Source: Halopseudomonas pelagia (lineage in GTDB: Bacteria; Pseudomonadota; Gammaproteobacteria; Pseudomonadales; Pseudomonadaceae). Taken from it: a DNA stretch of 64,000 bases. The notes below the pieces were generated by a model. That model was not told the origin of the DNA. It saw only the letters and a program-made list of their open reading frames with translations, and searched no databases. The stretch's first letter is position 1. Each line of letters opens with the position of its first letter. The position numbers and the translations under genes are program-made. Positions 51,751 through 61,459 of this stretch are shown here, piece by piece. The stretch lies in contig NZ_CP033116.1 in assembly GCF_009497895.1 (NCBI RefSeq), positions 3,782,001 to 3,846,000 of the forward strand, in the 5' to 3' direction.

Positions 51751-52743
51751 ATGTCGATGAAACACCTGCTGCTGGTTGCTGTGCTCGCCCTGACCGCCGC
51801 CTGCTCCTCGAATCCGAAGGTAATTGACGAGTCGCTCAGCGAGTCGGAGCTGTACCTGATGGCCCAGGAAGATCTGGATGCCAACAATTATGGCCCGGCA
51901 ATTGAAAGCCTGCGCGCGTTGGAATCTCGCTATCCGTTCGGTCGTTTCGCCCAGCAGGCGCAATTGGAATTGATTTACGCTTATTATCAGAATAATGAGC
52001 CTGAAGCTGCCACGTCCTCGGCTGACCGTTTTATTCGCCTGCACCCGCAGCACCCCAACGTTGACTACGCTTACTACATGCGCGGCATGACGTCCTTTAC
52101 CCGCGATGCCGGCATTTTCGAGCGCTTCCTGCCGCTGGACATGACCCGCCGTGATCCGGGCGCGGCCCGTGATTCGTTCAACGAATTCGCCCAGTTGGTC
52201 AGCCGTTATCCGGAAAGCCGTTACGCCCCTGATGCACGCCTGCGCATGGTTTACCTGCGCAACCTGCTGGCGGCTTACGATATCCATGTTGGTCATTACT
52301 ATCTCAAGCGTGAAGCGCACCTGGCGGCGGCCAATCGTGGCCGCTACGTGGTCGAGAACTTCCAGCAGACCCCTTCAGTGGGTGATGGTCTGGCACTGAT
52401 GGTCGAGGCGTACCAGCGGCTGGCGATGGACGATCTGGCCAATACCGCCCTGGCCACTTTGCAGGAGAACTACCCTGAACATCCAAGCCTGGATGACGGC
52501 GAATTCCGCCATCACGTGGAGCCGGCAGAGCAAGAGGCAGGCCGCCTGCGCAGCATGATGGCTGGTTTTGCCGATAAGGTTCTGACCCCACCTTCGCGCC
52601 AGACAGGCACGCAGATGGAGCGTGAAATGCAGCAGCAGTATCAGGAAGCGGTCGCTGCGATCCCCCGGGAGATTCGTACGCCCGAGCAGGAAAAACAGAC
52701 CCGCTCGATCTGGAGTCGAATCACTTTCGGTCTATTCGACTGA
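51751..52743 (+). CDS. bamD: Outer membrane assembly lipoprotein BamD
   Basis: BamD is the essential lipoprotein of the BAM complex that folds outer-membrane proteins. The 330 residues begin with a lipoprotein signal peptide ending LTAAC. Tetratricopeptide repeats follow, such as [38 protein letters not shown] and [13 protein letters not shown], all typical of the family. The C-terminal tail is about 60 residues longer than in E. coli. The ATG at 51751 or 51757 begins translation. It is divergent from rluD and followed by a good terminator. Confidence 0.95.
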   Translation: MSMKHLLLVAVLALTAACSSNPKVIDESLSESELYLMAQEDLDANNYGPAIESLRALESRYPFGRFAQQAQLELIYAYYQNNEPEAATSSADRFIRLHPQHPNVDYAYYMRGMTSFTRDAGIFERFLPLDMTRRDPGAARDSFNEFAQLVSRYPESRYAPDARLRMVYLRNLLAAYDIHVGHYYLKREAHLAAANRGRYVVENFQQTPSVGDGLALMVEAYQRLAMDDLANTALATLQENYPEHPSLDDGEFRHHVEPAEQEAGRLRSMMAGFADKVLTPPSRQTGTQMEREMQQQYQEAVAAIPREIRTPEQEKQTRSIWSRITFGLFD

Positions 52744-52763
52744 GTAGCTGAGCTGCAATACTG

Positions 52764-52803
52764 AAAAAGCTGGCCGGGCACACGCACCGAGCCAGCTTTT
52801 TTA
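52764..52803 (+). terminator. Rho-independent terminator after bamD
   Basis: AAAAAGCTGGC and its complement GCCAGCTTTTTT form an 11-base stem around a 16-base loop, ending in a T run. Confidence 0.9.
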
Positions 52804-53000
52804 TTGGCCGCATTTTCTGCGGCTGGAGTTGGCGCAGGTCAACTCAACACGGCAAAGGCAGCCCTTGCCTCTGTGATTCATAATGCGCTCATTCTCAGGC
52901 ATGCTGCATAACATACCGCCGCAATAATACGGCGGAGGCCACCGCCTCAGATACAATGCAGAGCGGGCTGGATCAACGGATTACTTTACAGGACGGGCAG

Positions 53001-53237
53001 ATGGGTCTTATCAAACTGATGGTACTGATAGCGGTGGTGATAGGCTTGGTCATTCTGTGGCGGCGTTTCAAGGCCTGGCAAATCTCCAGCCAGCGCCAAC
53101 AACCCACGCCAACCAACCCGCCGCTGATGGTGCGCTGCGCGCAGTGCCAACTGCACCTGCCCCGCGATCAGGCGCTGCGGGTCAATGATCAATGGTACTG
53201 CTGCGACGCGCACCGTGATGCCGGGCGCCATGACTGA
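53001..53237 (+). CDS. PP0621-like small membrane protein with zinc-ribbon motif
   Basis: A 78-residue protein with one N-terminal membrane helix (LIKLMVLIAVVIGLVILWR). A cytosolic tail follows with RCAQCQLHLPRDQAL and WYCCDAHRDAGRH, a C-x2-C / C-C-x2-H pattern that could bind zinc. The ATG at 53001 has AGGACGGG upstream; 15 further codons are open before it. It precedes pilS and its end overlaps the pilS start by 8 bases. Similar genes occur just before pilS in other Pseudomonas; the function is unknown. Confidence 0.75.
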   Translation: MGLIKLMVLIAVVIGLVILWRRFKAWQISSQRQQPTPTNPPLMVRCAQCQLHLPRDQALRVNDQWYCCDAHRDAGRHD

Positions 53238-54807
53238 GGTCATCGATTACCAACGCCCGCGCATTCTGCGGATCTATAACATCTATCGAGTCATTCTCGG
53301 TTTTTTTCTGACAGTGCTGACCAGCGGCGCGTTACGTGAAGGCCTGCTGGAACTGAACAACCCCCAGCTGTATGAAACAGCCAGTTGGTTTTACCTGTTT
53401 ATCAACGTGCTTATCGCGCTGCTGCTGCATCAGGGCAAGCGCGATGTATACCTGTTCGTGCTCTCGGTACTGGATATCTTTCTGCTCGGCAGTATTTTCT
53501 ATGCGGCGGGCGGCGCCGGTAGTGGCTTCGGCAATCTGCTGCTGATTCCGGTAGCAGCGGGCAACATCCTGATTCACGGGCGCGTGGGCCTGTTGCTGGC
53601 CGCACTGGCCAGCCTGGTAACCATCTACCTGACTTTCTACCTGAGCCTGTCCACTCCCGGGGCGGTACAGAGTTATTTGCAGGTTGGGGTGTTGGGCGGT
53701 ATCTACTTCGCTGTCGCGCTTTTTGTACAGCGGTTGAGCAAACGCCTGCGTCAGTCCGAAAGCCTGGCGCAACAGCAGGCCACCAGCCTTGCCAGCCTGG
53801 AGAAGCTCAATCAACTGATTATTCAGCGCATGCGCACGGGCATCATGGTCGTCGGCGGCAAGCAGAGAGTCCTGCTCGCCAATGAAGCCGCTGCGCAAAT
53901 GCTGGGTAAACCGATCATTCGCGGCATGGATGTAGATGACCTGGCCATTGGTTTGGCCCAGCGCTTGCGCCAGTGGCAGAACAACCCGGCCATTCGCACC
54001 CTGCCCTTCCACAATCACAGTGGCGGGGCCGAAATTACTGCAAACTTCAAACCCTTGCCCAGTGATGAAGGCGAGACGGTATTGGTGTTCCTCGACGACA
54101 ATACTCAGGTGGCGCAGCAGGCGCAGCAGCTCAAACTCGCCTCTCTTGGCCGGCTCACGGCGAGCATCGCGCATGAGATTCGTAATCCGCTGGGGGCGAT
54201 CAGCCATGCCGCCCAGTTGCTCAGCGAATCCGAGCAGATTCCTGTACAGGACAAACGCCTGAGCGAAATTATTCAGCAGCATTCCAAGCGCATGAACAAG
54301 GTCATTGAAACGGTACTGGAGTTGTCGAGAAGACGCCCGAGCGAGCCACAACTGATCGATCTGTCACTATGGCTGGAGCATTTTGCCGAGACCTTTGCGC
54401 TGAGCCACCCCGCTACCGACAGGCTTGAGCTGGAAGCAGGTCACAACGTCATGACCCGCATGGACCCCAACCAGCTTAACCAGGTGCTCGACAACCTGTG
54501 CAGCAATGCGCTGCGCTACAGTGGTGCCGAGGGCGAGCATCGCAGCATCTGGCTGAAACTCTATATCCACCCTGAATCCAATTTGCCAATTCTGGAAGTG
54601 ATCGACCATGGACCAGGCATTCCGGAAGAGCATCTCGCGCATATTTTCGAGCCGTTTTACACCACTGAGACTTCAGGCACTGGCCTGGGGCTGTATATTT
54701 CACGCGAACTCTGTGAGAGTAACCAGGCCCGGTTGGAGTATGAACCCTTGGTACCCCGCGGTAGCTGCATGCGCATCACCTTTGCTCATCCGCGACGCCT
54801 TGTATAA
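53230..54807 (+). CDS. pilS: Sensor histidine kinase PilS of the type IV pilus system
   Basis: PilS senses pilin in the inner membrane and phosphorylates PilR to control pilA. The 525 residues have six membrane helices in the first 190 residues, then a PAS domain (RTGIMVVGGKQRVLLANEAAA). HisKA follows with the phosphorylated histidine in SIAHEIRNPLGA near residue 314, then an HATPase domain (NQVLDNLCSNALRYSG, DHGPGIPEE, GTGLGLYI). The start at 53230 overlaps the previous gene. pilR lies 71 bases downstream. Confidence 0.95.
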   Translation: MTEVIDYQRPRILRIYNIYRVILGFFLTVLTSGALREGLLELNNPQLYETASWFYLFINVLIALLLHQGKRDVYLFVLSVLDIFLLGSIFYAAGGAGSGFGNLLLIPVAAGNILIHGRVGLLLAALASLVTIYLTFYLSLSTPGAVQSYLQVGVLGGIYFAVALFVQRLSKRLRQSESLAQQQATSLASLEKLNQLIIQRMRTGIMVVGGKQRVLLANEAAAQMLGKPIIRGMDVDDLAIGLAQRLRQWQNNPAIRTLPFHNHSGGAEITANFKPLPSDEGETVLVFLDDNTQVAQQAQQLKLASLGRLTASIAHEIRNPLGAISHAAQLLSESEQIPVQDKRLSEIIQQHSKRMNKVIETVLELSRRRPSEPQLIDLSLWLEHFAETFALSHPATDRLELEAGHNVMTRMDPNQLNQVLDNLCSNALRYSGAEGEHRSIWLKLYIHPESNLPILEVIDHGPGIPEEHLAHIFEPFYTTETSGTGLGLYISRELCESNQARLEYEPLVPRGSCMRITFAHPRRLV

Positions 54808-54878
54808 TGACGCCAAACAATTAGTCAGCCCCTGGCCACACCCTGGCCAGCGCATGGAAAGGAGCCCGATCGCGACCG

Positions 54879-56228
54879 ATGAATAGCCTTACGGTACTGA
54901 TCATTGACGACGAACCGGATATCGTTGAACTGCTGGAAATGACGTTGCAGCGCATGCAAGTACGCACCTGCAGCGCCGCTACCATGAGCCAGGCGCTGGA
55001 TAAGCTCGGCAAGCAGCGGTTCGACCTGTGCCTGACCGACATGCGTTTGCCCGACGGCGACGGCCTGACGATTGTTCGGCATATCCAGCAGCATTATCCG
55101 CAGACCCCGGTCGCAATGATCACCGCCTACGGCAGCCTGGACACCGCCATCAGCGCCCTGAAAGCCGGCGCCTTTGACTTCCTGACCAAACCGGTGAACC
55201 TGCAACGCCTGCGCGAGCTGGTCAGCAATGCCCTGCGCCTGAGCCTGAGCAACCCCGAGCAAAACAACGTCACCGAGGATGAAGCTGACCCGATCCTCGG
55301 CATTTCACCGCCAATCATTCAGCTACGCTCGCAAATTGCCAAGCTGGCCCGCAGCCAGGCACCGCTGTATATCAGTGGTGAGTCCGGTAGCGGCAAGGAG
55401 CTGGTGGCCAGACGCATTCATGCGCTGGGTGCCCGGGCCGAACAGCCCTTTGTGCCAGTCAACTGCGGGGCAATTCCCTCCGAGTTGATGGAGAGCGAAT
55501 TCTTTGGTCACAAACGCGGCAGCTTTACTGGCGCCATCGCAGACAAGCCCGGGCTGTTTCAAGCGGCCTCAGGCGGCACTCTGTTTCTCGACGAGGTCGC
55601 TGACCTGCCCATGGCCATGCAGGTGAAACTGTTACGCGCGATTCAGGAAAAGGCTGTGCGCCCACTAGGCACCCAGCAGGAAGAAGCCGTGGATATCCGG
55701 CTGCTCTGTGCCACACATAAAGACCTGGCTGCCGAGGTGGCCGCCGGGCGTTTCCGCCAGGATCTGTTTTATCGCATCAACGTGATCGAACTACGCGTGC
55801 CACCATTGCGCGAACGCCGCGAAGATATTCCGCTGCTTACCCGGCATATACTCGCCCGACTGGCGGTACGCAACGAAATGCCGGGGTCCACGGTCAGCCC
55901 GGAAACATTGGAGCGGCTGAGCAATTACCGCTTTCCCGGCAATGTGCGGGAACTGGAGAACATCCTTGAGCGCGCCTTTACCTTGAGTGAAGGCCAGCTG
56001 ATCAAGACTCATGATATCCACATTGCGTCCTGCGCCAGCAGCCAGAATCAGCAGCCCTCGCTGACCCAGATTGATTCACTTGAGGATTACCTGGATAACA
56101 TCGAGCGCACCGCCATTACCCAGGCACTGGAAGAAACCCGCTGGAACAAGACTGCGGCGGCCAAACGCCTGGGGCTGACCTTTCGCTCGTTACGCTATCG
56201 GCTGAAAAAGCTCGGCATGGAAGACTAA
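54879..56228 (+). CDS. pilR: Sigma-54-dependent response regulator PilR
   Basis: PilR activates pilA transcription with sigma-54. The 449 residues show a receiver domain with phospho-acceptor Asp in LCLTDMRLPDGDG. The AAA+ domain has Walker A GESGSGKELVARR near residue 166 and GHKRGSFTGAIADKPGLF near 213, the sigma-54 contact loop with Ser in place of the first Ala. LFLDEVADLP and a Fis-type HTH (TAAAKRLGLTFRSLRYRLKK) follow. Its stop overlaps the thiO stop on the other strand by three bases. Confidence 0.95.
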   Translation: MNSLTVLIIDDEPDIVELLEMTLQRMQVRTCSAATMSQALDKLGKQRFDLCLTDMRLPDGDGLTIVRHIQQHYPQTPVAMITAYGSLDTAISALKAGAFDFLTKPVNLQRLRELVSNALRLSLSNPEQNNVTEDEADPILGISPPIIQLRSQIAKLARSQAPLYISGESGSGKELVARRIHALGARAEQPFVPVNCGAIPSELMESEFFGHKRGSFTGAIADKPGLFQAASGGTLFLDEVADLPMAMQVKLLRAIQEKAVRPLGTQQEEAVDIRLLCATHKDLAAEVAAGRFRQDLFYRINVIELRVPPLRERREDIPLLTRHILARLAVRNEMPGSTVSPETLERLSNYRFPGNVRELENILERAFTLSEGQLIKTHDIHIASCASSQNQQPSLTQIDSLEDYLDNIERTAITQALEETRWNKTAAAKRLGLTFRSLRYRLKKLGMED

Positions 56229-57343
56229 ACGGCCAGCTCCACGCGGCCTGCAGGAGCGTAGGGGCGCGGATCGATTATCGCTGGCGCGCCACTCATCAGG
56301 TCCGCCAGCAACCGGCAGGACGCCGGCGCCAATACCAGGCCATTACGATAATGCCCGGTGTTCAACCAGAGACCATCATAGCCGGGTACCGGACCTATAA
56401 AGGGTACACCCTCCGGCGATCCGGGTCGCAGCCCTGCCCATTGAGCAACGGGCTGCTGATCGGCCAAAGCTGGTAACAGAGCTATGGCTGATGCCTTGAG
56501 CGACTCCAACGCTTCGAGCGTGGTGTGCTTGTCGAACCCGGCATGCTCCAGCGTGCTGCCAAACAGCACGTGGCCGTCACGCCGGGGAATGGCATAACGT
56601 CCATCAAACAACACCATACTTGGTAACCAGCCCGGAGCTGTCTTGTACAGAATCATCTGGCCTTTGACCGGCTTCACAGGCAGCCCGAGACCCAGCTCGG
56701 CTAGCCAGTCACCGCTCCAGGCGCCTGCGGCCAGCACCACCGAATCGGCCTGATATGTCTGGCTACCGGCGCGCACGCCCTGCACCTTGCCGCTGCTCAG
56801 CAACAATCCGGTTACCGGGGTATCCTCCAGCAAACTGAAGTTCGAATGTTGCAGCAGACGCGTACGCAATGCTGTCATTAACCTCGGATTGCGTACATTG
56901 GCAACCTGGGGCTGCCATAGCGCCTGCTGAAACCCTTGCGCCAGGTGCGGGACTTGCTGATAGATAAAAGCATTATCAACCGGACCAAGCGGCTTCTTAT
57001 GCTCCGCAGCCCAGAGCAAAGCGTCTTCTTGCTCAGCGTGATCCAGCCAGAGTAAACCGCAGGGGCTGACTTCTGGATCTATGCCGGTTGCCTGCGCCAA
57101 CGCCTCACCCAGTTGCGGATAAAAGCCTTGTGACCAGTCGGCCAATGCACTCACCGGCTGACTGTAGCGCCAGGGGTATAGCGGCGAAACGATACCGCCG
57201 CCTGCCCAGGACGCTTCCTGGCCGGTGCGTCGCCGTTCGATCAGGCGCACGGCAAAGCCCTTTTCCAACAAGCACAAAGCACTCAGGCAGCCGATTACGC
57301 CACCACCCACCACGATCACCTGCTGCAATGAAATTACCCCCAC
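56225..57343 (-). CDS. thiO: Glycine oxidase ThiO-like FAD-dependent amine oxidase
   Basis: ThiO oxidises glycine to iminoglycine for thiazole synthesis in thiamine production. The 372-residue flavoprotein begins VIVVGGGVIGCLSALCLL and has IERRRTGQEASWAGGGIVSP. The C-terminal segment GHYRNGLVLAPAS is typical of the DAO family. The GTG at 57343 is chosen; a TTG at 57328 is nearly as likely. It is convergent with pilR, as its homologue is in P. aeruginosa. Other DadA-like roles are possible. Confidence 0.85.
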   Translation of the reverse strand: MGVISLQQVIVVGGGVIGCLSALCLLEKGFAVRLIERRRTGQEASWAGGGIVSPLYPWRYSQPVSALADWSQGFYPQLGEALAQATGIDPEVSPCGLLWLDHAEQEDALLWAAEHKKPLGPVDNAFIYQQVPHLAQGFQQALWQPQVANVRNPRLMTALRTRLLQHSNFSLLEDTPVTGLLLSSGKVQGVRAGSQTYQADSVVLAAGAWSGDWLAELGLGLPVKPVKGQMILYKTAPGWLPSMVLFDGRYAIPRRDGHVLFGSTLEHAGFDKHTTLEALESLKASAIALLPALADQQPVAQWAGLRPGSPEGVPFIGPVPGYDGLWLNTGHYRNGLVLAPASCRLLADLMSGAPAIIDPRPYAPAGRVELAV

Positions 57344-57496
57344 GCTCTGCTCACTTGAGTATCTGCTACAGCTCAAACCAGATAGAGAATACCAACCATG
57401 CGGGGGAAATAGCCAAAAGTGAGTCCAACGCAACGGTGAAACCCAAAAGTTAGACCTTATGCCTAGTGCCGGTGTATGTCACTCATGTGGATAAAC

Positions 57497-57513
57497 CGGT
57501 ATTATCGATACCG
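57497..57513. promoter_or_regulatory. Palindrome upstream of mqo
   Basis: CGGTATTATCGATACCG is an inverted repeat with 6-base arms and a 5-base spacer, about 20 bases before the mqo start. It may be a regulator site; no known consensus is matched. Confidence 0.35.
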
Positions 57514-57533
57514 ATTTTCATGCAAGAGGCGAC

Positions 57534-59024
57534 ATGTTAATGACAGCAAAGAACATAGACGTATTGCTTGTCGGTGGGGGCGTCATGAGCGCCACCCTGG
57601 GAATGTTGCTCAAACAGTTGGATCCAGCGATGACCATTACCCTGGTTGAACGCCTGGACCACGTTGCCCACGAAAGCACGGATGGCTGGAACAACGCGGG
57701 GACTGGCCATGCTGGCTACTGTGAGCTGAACTACACTCCTGAAGACACCGAAGGCAACATCACCATCGACAGAGCGCTGGCAATCAATGCGTCCTTCGAG
57801 GTGACCCTGCAGTTCTGGTCCTACCTAGTGGAGCAAAAAATTCTCCCGGAACCACCGGCCTTTATCAACCCCACTCCGCATCAAAGCTTTGTCTGGGGCG
57901 AAAAGGACACCGAGTTCCTGCGCCGTCGGCATCAGTTGCTCAGCGCTCATCACCTGTTTGCCGATATGCAGTTCAGTGATTCGGCTGCACAAATCAGCGA
58001 ATGGATGCCGTTGGTGATGAACCAACGCGATCCGAAAGAGGCCGTGGCAGCGACCCGGGTGGACTTTGGCTCGGACGTGGACTTTGGCTCGCTGACCCGG
58101 AGCATGGTCAAGCATCTGGAAAAAACAGATAATTTTGATCTGTGGCTCAGCCATTCGGTTAACTCGTTGAAGAAGAGCAAACGCGGGCATTGGCGCGTAG
58201 CTGTTGAGGACGAGAAAACCGGCGAAGAGAAAATGCTTAACGCCAAATTCGTGTTTCTCGGCGCGGGCGGTGGCTCACTACCCTTGCTGCAGAAATCGCA
58301 CATCGACGAAAGCGAAGGTTACGGTGGCTTTCCGGTCAGCGGCCAGTGGTTGGTGTGCAAAAACCCGGATGTCGTCAGCCAGCATCATTCCAAGGTCTAC
58401 GGCAAGGCACCGACCGGCGCACCGCCGATGTCAGTGCCGCATCTGGACACACGCATTATCAATGGCGAGCCCGCACTGCTGTTTGGGCCCTTTGCCGGCT
58501 TCACTACCAAGTTCCTGAAAAAGGGCTCAGTGTTCGATCTGTTTTCCTCGGTCAAACCCTACAATGTGGCGCCGATGATGGCCGTGGGCAGAGACAATAT
58601 GGATCTGACCCGCTATCTGATCGCCGAGTCTTTCCAGTCGCACAAGGATCGAGTCGCGTCATTGCGCAACTTCTTCCCCCAGGCGGAAGAGAAGAACTGG
58701 AAGCTGCAGGATGCAGGCATGCGCGTGCAAATCATCAAGAAGGATGCCCAAGGTCACGGTAAGCTGGAATTTGGTACCGAGATCGTGGCGGCCAAAGATG
58801 GCACCCTGGCGGCATTGCTAGGCGCATCACCTGGCGCGTCTACTGCGGTACAGGCGATGATTGACGTCCTTGAGCGCTGCTTCAAGGACCGTATCAGTAG
58901 CCCAGAATGGCAAGCACGGATGAAAGAGCTGGTGCCGTCCTATGGCCAGTCGCTGATCAAGGATGCGGAACTATTGAAACAGGTTCGCAGCCGGACACTC
59001 GGCACATTGCAATTACGTCGCTAG
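57534..59024 (+). CDS. mqo: Malate:quinone oxidoreductase
   Basis: Mqo oxidises malate to oxaloacetate and reduces quinone at the inner membrane, replacing or supporting malate dehydrogenase. The 496 residues start NIDVLLVGGGVMSATLGML with the FAD-binding loop. DGWNNAGTGHAGYCELNYTP, GGGSLPLLQ and LLGASPGASTAVQAM follow, all typical of the family. The ATG at 57534 has AGAGG upstream; a second ATG lies two codons on. A strong hairpin terminator follows. Confidence 0.96.
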   Translation: MLMTAKNIDVLLVGGGVMSATLGMLLKQLDPAMTITLVERLDHVAHESTDGWNNAGTGHAGYCELNYTPEDTEGNITIDRALAINASFEVTLQFWSYLVEQKILPEPPAFINPTPHQSFVWGEKDTEFLRRRHQLLSAHHLFADMQFSDSAAQISEWMPLVMNQRDPKEAVAATRVDFGSDVDFGSLTRSMVKHLEKTDNFDLWLSHSVNSLKKSKRGHWRVAVEDEKTGEEKMLNAKFVFLGAGGGSLPLLQKSHIDESEGYGGFPVSGQWLVCKNPDVVSQHHSKVYGKAPTGAPPMSVPHLDTRIINGEPALLFGPFAGFTTKFLKKGSVFDLFSSVKPYNVAPMMAVGRDNMDLTRYLIAESFQSHKDRVASLRNFFPQAEEKNWKLQDAGMRVQIIKKDAQGHGKLEFGTEIVAAKDGTLAALLGASPGASTAVQAMIDVLERCFKDRISSPEWQARMKELVPSYGQSLIKDAELLKQVRSRTLGTLQLRR

Positions 59025-59050
59025 TCGTTATGCAATAGCATACAGGGTGA

Positions 59051-59075
59051 GGGGCCGGTCATTCCGGCCCCTTTT
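59051..59075 (+). terminator. Rho-independent terminator after mqo
   Basis: GGGGCCGG and CCGGCCCC flank a five-base loop and are followed by TTTT. The hairpin overlaps the last codons of the convergent gene ending at 59059. Confidence 0.85.
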
Positions 59076-59856
59076 CCAGCGCTGCGCCCTCATGCAACAG
59101 TTGCAGACGCTTTACCACGTCCAGCTCTACCCCTTCGGCTGCAAGCTCGTCATAAGCCCGGTCAAGATCCGCTTTAAGCTGTTCGGCAAACCCAGACTGG
59201 CGCGACAATACGTAGCGCATCGGGTGCTCGGCCAGTTCGATATGAGGCAACGGCTCAAGCCCCATGCCGGCCACCAGTGGATCCACCTGCGCGCGATAGT
59301 TCAGCAGAAAATCACCCCGCCCCCGCAGCAGCATTTCCAGCGCGCCCACATGCGACATGCTGGAATCGAAGCTCATTGCCAAAGCCGGGTCCTGCAGACG
59401 TTCAAGTAGGGATTTGACGTAGGTGTAATTGGTAATAAGGATCAGCCGTTTGCCGACCAGAGCCTCGGGCAGAGCCGGTTTGGGCTGCCCCGGCAAATAA
59501 TAGAGATTGATGGCAACCCGGGTCAGATCTCGCTCGGTCAACAGAGTCAGGTCATCCAGACCGGGCTTGTTAACGATACCCGGCCAAAGATGCACTTCGC
59601 CATCCTCCAACCCGCGCCATATGCGTGCACTGGGCAGAATGCGGATGTCCGAACGATAACCCGCACGGTCAAGCAACAGCCGGGTTAAATCCACCATCAC
59701 GCCCACCGCCTTGCCCTGCTCATTTTGATAGGAATACTCGGGAAAACGCATTATTCCAACTTGAACCACTGGCCGAGCGGCCTGCGGGTTCAGCTCTGGG
59801 CCAGCCATCAACGGCCAGGGAAACATCCACAGGGTGACAGCCAGACACACACGCAT
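59059..59856 (-). CDS. Periplasmic substrate-binding-like protein (SBP family 3)
   Basis: A protein of about 265 residues with an N-terminal signal peptide (MRVCLAVTLWMFPWPLMA, then GPEL). The domain resembles extracellular solute-binding protein family 3, as in QVGIMRFPEYSYQNEQGKA, GVMVDLTRLLLDRAGYR and GEVHLWPGIV. LLRGRGDFLLNY is a typical second-lobe segment. There is no transporter gene nearby, so it may be an orphan sensor or binding protein. The start is unsure; the frame is open to 59970. Confidence 0.7.
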   Translation of the reverse strand: MRVCLAVTLWMFPWPLMAGPELNPQAARPVVQVGIMRFPEYSYQNEQGKAVGVMVDLTRLLLDRAGYRSDIRILPSARIWRGLEDGEVHLWPGIVNKPGLDDLTLLTERDLTRVAINLYYLPGQPKPALPEALVGKRLILITNYTYVKSLLERLQDPALAMSFDSSMSHVGALEMLLRGRGDFLLNYRAQVDPLVAGMGLEPLPHIELAEHPMRYVLSRQSGFAEQLKADLDRAYDELAAEGVELDVVKRLQLLHEGAALEKGPE

Positions 59857-60027
59857 GCATCGACGAAACCAGGCAGTACCTTTTTGTTGTTTTAGTAGTC
59901 GCAAAACTTGCCTCACTGTTGCCAGTCGCCCGCGGGCCGACCGCACAAAAACGGTGCGTAATGGTAACAAAATAAGTCAATAATTCCACGCCATAAAAAT
60001 AGCGCCATGAACTTAATCCTAGCTCAT

Positions 60028-60062
60028 AAAAAAACCCCCGCCAGCGATTCGCTGAAGGGGGT
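60028..60062 (-). terminator. Rho-independent terminator after glyA
   Basis: On the minus strand ACCCCC and GGGGGT form the stem, with AGCGA/TCGCT inside, followed by a run of seven T. Confidence 0.9.
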
Positions 60063-60081
60063 CTCGGAATGAACGGAAGCG

Positions 60082-61338
60082 TCAGTCAGTGTAAACCGGC
60101 AGCCGTGCACAGATGTTCTGCACCTGAGTACGAACGCGCTCAATAACCGCTTCGTCACCCATGTTCTCCAACACGTCACAGATCCAGCCTGCCAGCTCGC
60201 CGCAGTCTGCTTCGTTAAAACCACGCGTGGTGACGGCAGGTGTACCGATTCGCAAGCCAGAAGTAACAAAGGGTGAGCGCGGATCATTTGGCACTGCGTT
60301 CTTGTTCACGGTGATGTGCGCGCGACCCAGAGCGGCATCCGCATCCTTGCCGGTGATGTCCTGCTTGATCAGCGACAGCAGGAACAGGTGGTTTTGCGTG
60401 CCCCCTGAGACCACATCAAAGCCGCGTCCGATAAAGACTTCAGCCATGGCTTGGGCATTCTTGACGACTTGCTGCTGATAAGTCTTGAACTCCGGGCTCA
60501 TCGCTTCCTTGAAGCAAATCGCCTTGGCCGCGATGACATGCATCAACGGGCCACCCTGGCCGCCAGGAAATACCGCAGAATTAAGTTTCTTTTCCAGCGC
60601 CTCGTTGGCACGCGCCAGAATCAAACCACCGCGCGGACCGCGCAGGGTTTTGTGCGTAGTGGTAGTGACCACATCGGCAAAAGGCACCGGGTTCGGATAC
60701 ACGCCAGCAGCAACCAGACCAGCAACGTGAGCCATATCGACGAACAGATAGGCACCGACCTTGTCGGCGATTTCACGGAAGCGTGGAAAGTCGAGAATCT
60801 GGGAATAGGCAGAAAAGCCGGCGATGATCATCTTCGGCTTGTGCTCTACAGCCAGCGCTTCGACTTCATCATAATCAATCAACCCGGTATCGGTGTTGAT
60901 GCCGTACTGCACAGCATTGTAATGCTTACCGGAAAAGTTGACTGAAGCACCATGAGTCAAGTGCCCGCCGTGTGCCAGGCTCATGCCCAGCACAGTGTCA
61001 CCGGGCGTCAACAGCGCCTGGAAAACCGCACTATTGGCCTGTGAACCCGCATGTGGCTGAACGTTGGCGTAGTCGGCGCCGAACAGTTCCTTGGCCCGGT
61101 CAATCGCCAGTTGCTCGGCGATATCGACGAACTCGCAACCACCGTAATAGCGTTTGCCTGGGTAGCCTTCGGCATATTTGTTGGTCAATACCGAACCCTG
61201 GGCCTGCATCACCGCCGGACTGGTGTAGTTCTCCGAAGCGATGAGTTCGATGTGATCTTCCTGACGCACGGCCTCCTGCTGCATGGCAGCCCAGAGTTCG
61301 GCATCAAAGGTAGCAATATCGTTGGAACGGCTAAACAT
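60082..61338 (-). CDS. glyA: Serine hydroxymethyltransferase
   Basis: GlyA converts serine and tetrahydrofolate to glycine and methylene-THF, using PLP. The 418 residues show [11 protein letters not shown], the [14 protein letters not shown] cofactor segment, [13 protein letters not shown] and the PLP lysine in [14 protein letters not shown] near residue 229. The ATG at 61338 has an AGGGGG upstream; the longer frame to 61365 is not supported. Confidence 0.96.
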   Translation of the reverse strand: MFSRSNDIATFDAELWAAMQQEAVRQEDHIELIASENYTSPAVMQAQGSVLTNKYAEGYPGKRYYGGCEFVDIAEQLAIDRAKELFGADYANVQPHAGSQANSAVFQALLTPGDTVLGMSLAHGGHLTHGASVNFSGKHYNAVQYGINTDTGLIDYDEVEALAVEHKPKMIIAGFSAYSQILDFPRFREIADKVGAYLFVDMAHVAGLVAAGVYPNPVPFADVVTTTTHKTLRGPRGGLILARANEALEKKLNSAVFPGGQGGPLMHVIAAKAICFKEAMSPEFKTYQQQVVKNAQAMAEVFIGRGFDVVSGGTQNHLFLLSLIKQDITGKDADAALGRAHITVNKNAVPNDPRSPFVTSGLRIGTPAVTTRGFNEADCGELAGWICDVLENMGDEAVIERVRTQVQNICARLPVYTD

Positions 61339-61459
61339 GTCGCGGCCCCCTGCAAGGACGTTCAAATTAAGCCGTGTATTTTAACGCAAGCGACCGCGAG
61401 TGGCACATGAAAAGCGCTCACGCATTACACAAAATCGTTTCAAGCCGGCTATACGGCCT

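Noticed and set aside
53332..54351. Minus-strand frame of 339 codons
   Set aside because: Antisense to pilS; low-complexity Gln-rich translation.
55500..55530. GSFTGA in PilR as a defective sigma-54 contact
   Set aside because: As far as I recall PilR proteins normally have Ser at this place, so it is not an anomaly.
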